8,920 nt of DNA from Comamonadaceae bacterium. Lineage in GTDB: Bacteria; Pseudomonadota; Gammaproteobacteria; Burkholderiales; Burkholderiaceae_C. A model generated the notes under the pieces. It ran no database searches and was not told where the DNA came from. It was given only the letters and a program-made list of their open reading frames with translations. The position numbers and the translations under genes were made by a program. The stretch covers positions 1 through 8,920 of the forward strand of contig CANLWQ010000067.1 of the NCBI GenBank assembly GCA_947494405.1. The letters run 5' to 3'. Positions 1 through 5,979 of this stretch are shown here, piece after piece; the stretch's first letter is position 1, and the number at the start of each line of letters is the position of its first letter.

Positions 1-1
1 A

Positions 2-988
2 TGGGGTTTGGGAAACCTCACCCGTTGTCGCGCCTTGGCGCAGGCATTAAAAGCTGAGGGCCGCCAAGTGGCCATGGTCGGCCCTGGCATTGAAATGCAG
101 CAACCGGGCGATGTTGACACTTTTGAGTATTGGCAACCCTTAGATTGGCAAAACCAGTCGGCTGAAAATGCGAGTCAGTTGCTGGACATGGTTGCCCAAT
201 TCAAGGCGCAAGCGCTTGTCATCGATGACCCTCGTGCGGATGCTGATTTTCAGCAAATTCTGTTTGCCGAAAACATAAAGTGGCTGCAGTTTGATGGAAC
301 GGCCACCAAGCCTATGTGGGCCAATTGGATTCTCAATGCATTGCCCAGCGCCAACGCCCAAACATATTCAACTGTGGTGCGAAATCCAAATGCCAGATTG
401 CTTTTAGGACCAATGTACGCAGTCTTGCGACAAGAATTTGCACGCACAGAAAAAAAACCAAAGCTCAATCCTGATGATATTTCGATTCTGCTGATATTCG
501 GTGGCGGAGATGACAGGGGAGCCATTGCATGGTGTTTACAAAGCTTAGAACCCCTACTGAATAAAAACACCAAGCTGAAAATTATCAGTGGCTCGGCAAA
601 CCCCCAAAACAACACTAACTTGAAAATCATTGAAGGTATGTCAAAAGAACAGATTGAATACTTCATACAGCCTGCACATCCTTGGGAAATCATGTCGACC
701 TGCGATCTGGCAGTCATGGCAAGCGGCACCACTGTGCATGAGGTCAATGTTTTTCAATTGCCCATGGTGCTCATGTCGGTGGTTGAAAACCAAGACAAAC
801 CTGGTCAGGCATGGGCACAGGCTGTGGGCGCTACATACCTGGGTGACTGGAGCCAGATTCATTCTGAGTTACTCAGAGAGTCCGTTCTGGCTCAATTAAA
901 AGAACTTCCTATGCAAAACACGCCGGCATTGGTTGATGGGCTTGGAGCCTCCAGAGTTGCCAAAGTGCTGTGTGAGCAGCTCAACTAA
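2..988 (+). CDS. pseG: PseG-like UDP-sugar hydrolase, 5' end outside window
   Basis: Family role: PseG removes UDP from UDP-2,4-diacetamido-2,4,6-trideoxy-beta-L-altrose in the cytoplasm, supplying the hexose that PseI condenses with phosphoenolpyruvate. Visible: 328 residues in frame from base 2. The frame is open at the left edge and begins inside the glycine-rich motif that normally lies near residues 12-20 (GLGNLTRC, bases 5-28), so only about a dozen residues plus the start are missing; the TTG at base 8 is not a real start. The C-terminal GT-B-like half shows FGGGDD (about 497-514), ASGTTVHE (719-742), ENQ (785-793) and a closing DGLGASRV. Odd: the motif is normally GxGHxxRC, and the His, proposed as the catalytic base in Campylobacter PseG, is Asn here. 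The usual DHY after the first sheet is DDP. It is therefore a divergent member and its exact substrate is uncertain. First gene of the coupled run. Confidence 0.82.
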   Translation, partial: WGLGNLTRCRALAQALKAEGRQVAMVGPGIEMQQPGDVDTFEYWQPLDWQNQSAENASQLLDMVAQFKAQALVIDDPRADADFQQILFAENIKWLQFDGTATKPMWANWILNALPSANAQTYSTVVRNPNARLLLGPMYAVLRQEFARTEKKPKLNPDDISILLIFGGGDDRGAIAWCLQSLEPLLNKNTKLKIISGSANPQNNTNLKIIEGMSKEQIEYFIQPAHPWEIMSTCDLAVMASGTTVHEVNVFQLPMVLMSVVENQDKPGQAWAQAVGATYLGDWSQIHSELLRESVLAQLKELPMQNTPALVDGLGASRVAKVLCEQLN

Positions 989-1005
989 ATACGCGGAGTC
1001 GATAT

Positions 1006-1938
1006 ATGCAAAAAACTTTTTCCAATGAAACCCAAAGCAACGCTTTGGGTTACCACGAGTTGCGCCACAAGCCAGCCAAAGATGAGCTCAAGGCTTATTA
1101 CGAAAAACGTTACTACCAAGACGAAATTCGCACACACCGACAAAGCTACAGCGATCAAGAATTGTTGTTCAGAAAAAATAAATGTGAACAAAAGGCCTTG
1201 CTCGCCCAACGTGCATGGGGTAACAGCAAGCCTGTCCGACCCAAGTTATTGGATATAGGCGCTGGGGAAGGTTTCGTGATGGGGTATTTTGCAAATGCAG
1301 GCTATGACATTCACGGAATTGACTTCAGTGACCATGGATGCAGAAATCACCATCCCCATTTATTGGACAAGTTGCGCACAGGTGACATTGAAGAAATGGT
1401 GGGCCAACTCAGCAGTGAATCCACTCGCTACGATTTGGTGATACTGGACAACGTCTTAGAGCACTTGCTAGACGCTGGAGCGGTTCTCAGCCATGTTGCC
1501 GAACTCTTAACACCCAAGGGCTTGCTCATCATTGAGGTGCCTAACGATTTTTCATTTGTACAAAATCATTTATTGGCCAATCAAACCATCCCCAAGCCTT
1601 TTTGGGTGGCAAGCCCTGACCATATTTCGTATTTCAATGCCGAGGGATTGAATCAACTGTTGTCGAAGTCTGGGTTTGAAAATATCGACATATTGGGCGA
1701 CTTCCCGATTGATTTGTTTTTGTTCAATGAAAAAACAAATTATGTGACTGATGCAACTGTGGGCAAGTCATGTCATCAAGCCCGAATTGAAATCGAAAAT
1801 TTATTCCATCTGCACAACCCCGAAGCCACATTGCAAATGTTTTCGTCCATGGGGAAATTGGGTCTGGGACGTCAAATTTTGGGTGTTTACAAACTGAGCC
1901 TTGAGAGCAACTCCCATCCATCAAAGGAATATGTATGA
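1006..1938 (+). CDS. Class I SAM-dependent methyltransferase
   Basis: A 310-residue cytoplasmic methyltransferase of the Methyltransf_23/UbiG-like type. Visible motifs: SAM-binding motif I LLDIGAGEG (81-89), the acidic end of strand 2 GIDFS (104-108), YDLVILDNVLEHL (142-154), IIEVPN (175-180) and PDHISYF (204-210), all in the expected order. A polar N-terminal extension of about 75 residues (YHELRHKPAKDEL..., YYEKRYY) precedes the Rossmann fold, and about 90 residues follow it. The ATG at 1006 has a GGAG at 995-998 with 7 bases between, and lies 17 bp after the preceding stop. The methyl acceptor cannot be read from sequence. Position between pseG and pseI makes the sugar or its acyl substituent the natural candidates; an O-methyl on a hydroxy-acid would recall the di-O-methylglyceryl pseudaminic acids of Campylobacter. 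Family call is firm, role is inference. Confidence 0.9.
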   Translation: MQKTFSNETQSNALGYHELRHKPAKDELKAYYEKRYYQDEIRTHRQSYSDQELLFRKNKCEQKALLAQRAWGNSKPVRPKLLDIGAGEGFVMGYFANAGYDIHGIDFSDHGCRNHHPHLLDKLRTGDIEEMVGQLSSESTRYDLVILDNVLEHLLDAGAVLSHVAELLTPKGLLIIEVPNDFSFVQNHLLANQTIPKPFWVASPDHISYFNAEGLNQLLSKSGFENIDILGDFPIDLFLFNEKTNYVTDATVGKSCHQARIEIENLFHLHNPEATLQMFSSMGKLGLGRQILGVYKLSLESNSHPSKEYV

Positions 1939-3419
1939 ACTCGTTATTTCAACACTTGCAAATCAGCCAACGTCCTGTCAAGCCACGTTCCACAGGTTGG
2001 ACCATGGTGTTAGATAAGTCCTTGGGCTTGAACGGTGCAAATGACTTGGTAGACACCGCAGGTGACTATATTGACGTTGTTAAATTGGGCTGGGGTTCAA
2101 GCGCTTTGTACCCACAATCGGTACTTGAGAAAAAGATACAAATTTACCGTCAACACGATATTCGGGTCTGTGCAGGCGGTACTTTCTTAGAGTTTGCTTA
2201 TGAAAGAACAGATTTATCTTCCATGCTAGACATGTTGAGGGCTACAGGTTTCGATGCGGTTGAGGTGTCCGATGGTATACATCCCAATTTATCCAGAACA
2301 CAAAAACTTCGCATGATCGAATTGGCGGTTGCCAAAGGTTTTGAGGTGGTTTCGGAGGTAGGTAAAAAACTGGCGCAAGAAGATCTGAGCATTGACAACC
2401 GCCGCAGGATTCAGGAAATCAAAGAAGACTTGTCTGCGGGTGCGCAAAAAGTCATTATTGAAGCCAGAGAGTCTGGCACGGTAGGCATATTTCGCGCCAA
2501 TGGCGAAATCAATGCCGAGCTCGCCTATGAGTTATTCCAAAATGTGGATCCTGATCTTCTTATTTGGGAAGCACCCGAGAAAAATCAACAAGCTTGGATG
2601 CTCAAGCAATTGGGCGCACATGCCTCCATCGGCAATGTTGCACCGCATGATGTCATCAGTTTGGAGTCTATGCGCTATGGTTTGCGTGGCGACACTTTCC
2701 GCGACCATTGCAAAGGCACACGACGTGTTTACCTCGAGTTGGGCGTTGCCGGTGCTATGCGTGCAAGGCAGCGTGGTGATTTGGTGGTTGTGGTGGATGC
2801 CATTCGCGCAAGTACCACCATTATTCGGTGCTTGGAGTTGGGTGCGCGAGAGGTGATTCCGGTGGTGAGTGCAGGCGAACTGCGCGGCGAGGTCACTGTG
2901 GGAGAGCGTGGTGGCAGCAAACTACCTTTCGCTGATTTTGACAACAGTCCCTTGGGTTTGGTGGGTTCCGCCATTCGAGGTAAGTCGGTGGTGATTACCA
3001 CCACCAACGGCACGGAATGTATTCAAGCAGCCAAAAGCGATAGAAACATTGTTTTGATTGGCAGCATGACGAACGCAAGTGTGGTGGCTGAAGCCGCGGT
3101 AGCATGGGCCACATCACAAGGGTGCGGCATAAGTTTGGTTGCTGCGGGGAGAAACAACCAACCGGCTATTGAAGATCGCAGTGTGGTGACGCAAATCATG
3201 CAAGCCATGGGCGTGGTTTCTGCACGTGGAACTTTGGAGCCGTTCTTCAGTGAAAACCACACCAATGATTTTTTGGAAAGCGAGAGTGGTGCGAACTTGG
3301 TGCAATTGGGCAGTCGCGATGATGTCGTCTATTGCGCTCAAAAAGACATCAGCAGCATGGTGCCTATTTTTGATGGAAGAAAAATCACAGCAGTTCAGTT
3401 GATGAAAGCCGTTGCATGA
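1935..3419 (+). CDS. comA-comB: ComA-ComB fusion: phosphosulfolactate synthase + 2-phosphosulfolactate phosphatase
   Basis: A 494-residue bifunctional protein. Residues about 21-255 match ComA, the TIM-barrel enzyme that adds sulfite to phosphoenolpyruvate to give (R)-phosphosulfolactate: VLDK (25-28), GDYID (43-47), KLGWG (50-54), GGT with E86, VEVSDG (109-114), EVGKK (141-145), VIIEARESG (173-181), EAPEKNQQ (212-219), GLRGDTF (249-255). Residues about 264-494 match ComB, the Mg-dependent phosphatase releasing sulfolactate: VVDAIRASTT (286-295), GERGG (323-327), DFDNSP (334-339), TTTNGT (355-360), GSMTNA (376-381), IEDR (412-415). The linker is under 10 residues. ATG overlaps the previous stop (ATGA) with AAAGGA at 1923-1928. 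These steps are known from coenzyme M synthesis in methanogens; no ComC/D/E is seen, so sulfolactate itself looks like the product. Domain calls are firm; substrate use is inferred from them. Confidence 0.93.
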   Translation: MNSLFQHLQISQRPVKPRSTGWTMVLDKSLGLNGANDLVDTAGDYIDVVKLGWGSSALYPQSVLEKKIQIYRQHDIRVCAGGTFLEFAYERTDLSSMLDMLRATGFDAVEVSDGIHPNLSRTQKLRMIELAVAKGFEVVSEVGKKLAQEDLSIDNRRRIQEIKEDLSAGAQKVIIEARESGTVGIFRANGEINAELAYELFQNVDPDLLIWEAPEKNQQAWMLKQLGAHASIGNVAPHDVISLESMRYGLRGDTFRDHCKGTRRVYLELGVAGAMRARQRGDLVVVVDAIRASTTIIRCLELGAREVIPVVSAGELRGEVTVGERGGSKLPFADFDNSPLGLVGSAIRGKSVVITTTNGTECIQAAKSDRNIVLIGSMTNASVVAEAAVAWATSQGCGISLVAAGRNNQPAIEDRSVVTQIMQAMGVVSARGTLEPFFSENHTNDFLESESGANLVQLGSRDDVVYCAQKDISSMVPIFDGRKITAVQLMKAVA

Positions 3420-4660
3420 AGCGCTTGCTGATTATTGGCGCTGGGTCAGAGCAAGTTGTCGCCATCAACATGGCGCGCTCCATGGGCATTGAGGTGGTTG
3501 TGACCGACATCAACCCTTCAGCGCCCGGCATGGCCTTGGCCCATCATGCAGAGGTTGTCAGCACCCATGATGCAGCCGGAAATTTGGCGGTTGCGCAATC
3601 GTTTGATGTGAATGGCGTGATAACCCTAAGTTCTGAAACTGCCGTTCCAGTGGTGGCGCATATTGCGGCTGTCATGGGTCTGGCAAGCTTCAGTGAGGAA
3701 ACTGCATTTTGGGCAACCAATAAAAACGCCATGCGTGAGCGTTTCGCTTTGTTCAATGTTCCCACACCGGTTTCGAGCCGGGTATCAGATTTGTCAATGG
3801 CAGAGGCGTTTATCGCACGCCATTCATTGCCAATGGTCATCAAGCCAAGCAACAACTCTGGTCAGCGCGGAACCCACCGGGTCGACACGCTGGATGAATT
3901 GCCCATTGCCTTGGAAGACGCATTGCATTTCTCTACCGATGGGGAAGCGATATTGGAGGTTTTCCACCAAGGACCTGAAATCAATGTGACGGCGGTTGTG
4001 CAGCAAGGAGAAATCCACTGGTTGTCTTTTTCTGACCGCATCACTGCAGCTTCCCCACATTTTGGAATTGCTTTAGAGCATCGTTTGCCATCCAAGATTG
4101 GACCTGTTGCGTTGGAGTCGATTCGAAGCGCATCGGAACTGGCCATCAGAGCTGTGGGTTTGCAAAATGGTATTGCTTATCCCCAAGTCTTGTGGACCCC
4201 TGAAGGGCCCAAAGTATTGGAAATCGCCGTGCGAATTCCTGGGGGATACATGGCTGATGTTGCGTTGCATAGCAGCGGCATTGATATGGTGGAGTTCAGT
4301 ATTCGACAAGCCTTGGGTGAATCCGATCCTTGGGGTGCATGTCAACGTCACCCTTCTCAGCCAGCTTTGTCTGTCAGGTTCATGACCAGTTTGGATGTTG
4401 CCCATACCCAAACCCCCATTACCCATATTGAAGGTTTAGACCGCGCTTCCCACATGCCTGGTGTTGCATGGGTGCGTTGCAATCTAGGCCTTGCAGACTC
4501 AGTGCCTGAGCTGACCCATTCCGGTGGACGTTTTGGCGCAGTGTTGGCCTTTGGTGAAACAGCTGAAGAAGCTGGATACCGATCGCTCCAAGCCATTAAA
4601 GAAATTGATTTTGTATTTGAAACGACGGATGCCTCTTTGGTGAGGAACAAGCATGATTGA
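3416..4660 (+). CDS. ATP-grasp carboxylate-amine ligase
   Basis: A 414-residue ATP-grasp enzyme. Residues 1-100 form a pre-ATP-grasp Rossmann-like domain starting IIGAGSEQ (6-13), with SSETAVP at 72-78. Then come K103 in TNKNAMR, the ATP-binding Lys in VIKP (141-144), the flexible SGQRG loop (148-152), EVFHQGPEINV (181-191) and the metal-binding segment LEIAVRIPGG (268-277; Ala stands where many relatives have Asn, as in several amino-acid ligases). A C-terminal domain ends near 414. The family activates a carboxylate as acyl phosphate and joins it to an amine. Start overlaps the comA-comB stop by ATGA and has only a weak Shine-Dalgarno, so translational coupling is likely. Directly following the sulfolactate-forming gene and preceding pseI, it is the best candidate to acylate the sugar amine in place of PseH; this is inference. 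Acid and amine are not readable from sequence. Confidence 0.88.
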   Translation: MKRLLIIGAGSEQVVAINMARSMGIEVVVTDINPSAPGMALAHHAEVVSTHDAAGNLAVAQSFDVNGVITLSSETAVPVVAHIAAVMGLASFSEETAFWATNKNAMRERFALFNVPTPVSSRVSDLSMAEAFIARHSLPMVIKPSNNSGQRGTHRVDTLDELPIALEDALHFSTDGEAILEVFHQGPEINVTAVVQQGEIHWLSFSDRITAASPHFGIALEHRLPSKIGPVALESIRSASELAIRAVGLQNGIAYPQVLWTPEGPKVLEIAVRIPGGYMADVALHSSGIDMVEFSIRQALGESDPWGACQRHPSQPALSVRFMTSLDVAHTQTPITHIEGLDRASHMPGVAWVRCNLGLADSVPELTHSGGRFGAVLAFGETAEEAGYRSLQAIKEIDFVFETTDASLVRNKHD

Positions 4661-5702
4661 AATTGCTCATTTGGAAGTAGGGGATCACCGACGCCCCTTC
4701 ATCATTGCGGAGATGTCAGGCAACCACAACCAGTCGCTTGACCGAGCGCTGGCCTTGGTCGATGCGGCTGCTGATGCGGGGGTAGATGCTGTTAAGTTGC
4801 AAACCTTCACAGCCGACACCATGACGCTAGACAGCAGCAATCCTGAGTTCACTATTCAAAACCAATCGTCCCTTTGGAAGGGTCAGTCCCTGCATAAGCT
4901 GTATCAAATGGCCTATACCCCGTGGGAATGGCATGCAGCCATCATGGCGCGAGCAAAGCAGCGAGGCTTGATCTGTTTCAGTTCGCCGTTTGACGCGTCC
5001 GCCGTCGATTTTTTGGAAACCTTGGAAGTACCCGCTTACAAAGTGGCTTCTTTTGAATGCATCGATTTGCCTTTGGTGCGCCGAGTCGCACAAACAGGCA
5101 AGCCCATGATTATTTCAACCGGAATGGCTTCCATCGCAGAGATTGCTGAAGCGGTGGATGCAGCCAGGCAAAGCGGTTGCAAAAATTTGGTGCTGCTCAA
5201 GTGCACCAGTACCTATCCAGCCTCTCCCGAAAATACCCATTTGCGCACCATTCCCCATATGCGTGAATTGTTCGGTTGCCCAGTAGGTCTTTCTGATCAC
5301 ACCATGGGAATTGGTGCTTCTGTGGCGGCAACAGCGCTGGGTGCGGTGGTTATTGAAAAACACTTTACCCTCAGTCGCGCCGATGGGGGAGTGGACTCAG
5401 CCTTTTCTATGGAACCCGAGGAATTGAAGAGCTTGGTCATAGAAACTGAACGGGCTTGGCATGCCATGGGCGTGGTTCATTACGGGCATACCGAAGCAGA
5501 AGTGCACGCCAGAACCCGACGCCGCTCGCTGTATGTTGTGTCTGAAATGAAAGCGGGCGATAGGTTGACCTTGGAAAATACCCGTGCCATACGCCCAGGC
5601 CTTGGCTTGGCGCCTAAGTTTCAAGAGATTGTCTTGGGAATGCGGGTGACACAAAATGTGGCTGCTGGAACACCCTTGAGCTGGAACCTGCTGAAGGAGT
5701 AA
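4653..5702 (+). CDS. pseI: Pseudaminic acid synthase PseI (NeuB family)
   Basis: Condenses 2,4-diacetamido-2,4,6-trideoxy-L-altrose (or here perhaps a variant acyl sugar) with phosphoenolpyruvate to give the nine-carbon acid; cytoplasmic and metal-dependent. 349 residues, the normal family length. TIM-barrel domain about 1-280: AEMSGNHNQS (19-28) and DAVKLQTF (45-52) are the PseI-type form of the NeuB signatures; SSPFD (110-114), SDHT with H216 and EKHFTL with H237 fit the metal-binding histidines of the family; DSAFS at 248-252. Residues 288-349 form the C-terminal SAF/antifreeze-like domain (RRSLYV..., AGDRLT, RPGLGL, AAGTPL). Start ATG at 4653 overlaps the ligase stop by 8 bp and has GAGGA at 4642-4646. 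Last gene of the coupled run; a long AT-rich gap follows. The call of PseI over NeuB or LegI rests on the N-terminal motifs. Confidence 0.93.
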   Translation: MIEIAHLEVGDHRRPFIIAEMSGNHNQSLDRALALVDAAADAGVDAVKLQTFTADTMTLDSSNPEFTIQNQSSLWKGQSLHKLYQMAYTPWEWHAAIMARAKQRGLICFSSPFDASAVDFLETLEVPAYKVASFECIDLPLVRRVAQTGKPMIISTGMASIAEIAEAVDAARQSGCKNLVLLKCTSTYPASPENTHLRTIPHMRELFGCPVGLSDHTMGIGASVAATALGAVVIEKHFTLSRADGGVDSAFSMEPEELKSLVIETERAWHAMGVVHYGHTEAEVHARTRRRSLYVVSEMKAGDRLTLENTRAIRPGLGLAPKFQEIVLGMRVTQNVAAGTPLSWNLLKE

Positions 5703-5718
5703 AAAATTAACTTTTTTC

Positions 5719-5745
5719 TAAAGAACGCAGCTTATGGGTCGATTT
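5719..5745 (+). promoter_or_regulatory. Candidate distal sigma-28 (FliA) promoter
   Basis: TAAAGAAC (5719-5726), 11 bases, then GTCGATTT (5738-5745). Compared with the known enterobacterial FliA consensus TAAAGTTT-N11-GCCGATAA, both boxes match 5 of 8, including TAAAG and CGAT, with the exact spacer. Transcription would start near 5752 and give a leader of about 228 bases ahead of the giant gene. Weaker than the proximal candidate; support comes mainly from its near identity to it. Confidence 0.42.
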
Positions 5746-5823
5746 TTAAATGCCGGATGTTTGCCATGATGGCTGTGAAACAATGTGAATTAAGAAAGAA
5801 GATTATTTTTTATGAGTAAATAA

Positions 5824-5838
5824 AATTTAATTTAATTT
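5824..5838. repeat. Three tandem AATTT units
   Basis: AATTT occurs three times in a row inside the most AT-rich part of the gap. No function is claimed; it may add flexibility or curvature upstream of the proximal promoter. Confidence 0.6.
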
Positions 5839-5845
5839 AAAAATT

Positions 5846-5858
5846 GCTATTTAATAGC
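5846..5858. promoter_or_regulatory. 13-bp palindrome GCTATT-T-AATAGC, possible operator
   Basis: A perfect 6-bp inverted repeat around one central base, about 50 bp upstream of the proximal -35 box, with imperfect extension of the dyad on both sides (AAATT left, TAAATTT right). No poly-T tail follows directly, so it is not a typical terminator. A protein-binding site is possible, but in such AT-rich sequence chance is also plausible. Confidence 0.25.
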
Positions 5859-5860
5859 TA

Positions 5861-5908
5861 AATTTATTGAAATAAAAATAATTTTTCGATTTTTTTAAAA
5901 AATTTCGC
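5861..5908. promoter_or_regulatory. A/T-tract segment abutting the proximal promoter
   Basis: Nearly pure A and T with several tracts, including T7 followed by A6 (about 5890-5903), ending directly at the -35 box at 5909. Such tracts can bend DNA, contact the RNA polymerase alpha subunit, or bind H-NS/MvaT-type silencers. The composition is seen; the role is inference. Confidence 0.35.
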
Positions 5909-5935
5909 TAAAGTACTTTTCTCTGGTGTCGATTA
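5909..5935 (+). promoter_or_regulatory. Candidate proximal sigma-28 (FliA) promoter
   Basis: TAAAGTAC (5909-5916), 11 bases, then GTCGATTA (5928-5935). Each box matches the known FliA consensus TAAAGTTT-N11-GCCGATAA in 6 of 8 positions, and the spacer is exact. A start near 5942 would leave a leader of about 38 bases. The distal candidate differs from it by only one base in each box. No good sigma-70 pair with proper spacing was found nearby. This would place the giant gene in the late flagellar class. Confidence 0.6.
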
Positions 5936-5968
5936 ACGAACACTTCACCTTAATTCCTAGAGGTGGCT

Positions 5969-5972
5969 GGAG
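5969..5972 (+). promoter_or_regulatory. Ribosome binding site of the giant repeat gene
   Basis: GGAG, 7 bases before the ATG at 5980. It fixes the start: upstream in frame the codon directly before the ATG region lies in non-repetitive AT-rich sequence, and the octad repeat begins within 6 residues after this ATG. Confidence 0.75.
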
Positions 5973-5979
5973 CTTTGTA

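Larger units (their letters stand above)
5703..5979. other. AT-rich intergenic region between pseI and the giant gene
   Basis: This 277-bp gap holds no gene I can support. It contains two sigma-28-like promoter candidates (5719-5745 and 5909-5935), short tandem AATTT units (5824-5838), a 13-bp palindrome (5846-5858), and runs of A and T up to 5903. Just after pseI an A6/T6 pair (5701-5717) could fold, but the stem has no G or C, so it is not a convincing terminator. Confidence 0.8.

Noticed and set aside
3000..4430. Overlapping open frames on both strands within comA-comB and the ATP-grasp gene
   Set aside because: They lack family motifs and ribosome sites and lie wholly within genes whose motifs are unambiguous.
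5701..5717. A-run/T-run after pseI as a rho-independent terminator
   Set aside because: The possible stem is only A:T pairs with no GC, so it would be unstable; no other GC-rich hairpin with a T-run was found in the gap.
5757..5819. Small open frame of 20 codons (MFAMMAVKQC...) in the intergenic gap
   Set aside because: No Shine-Dalgarno, start only a few bases after the likely distal transcript start, and composition drifting into the AT-rich block; not supportable as a gene.
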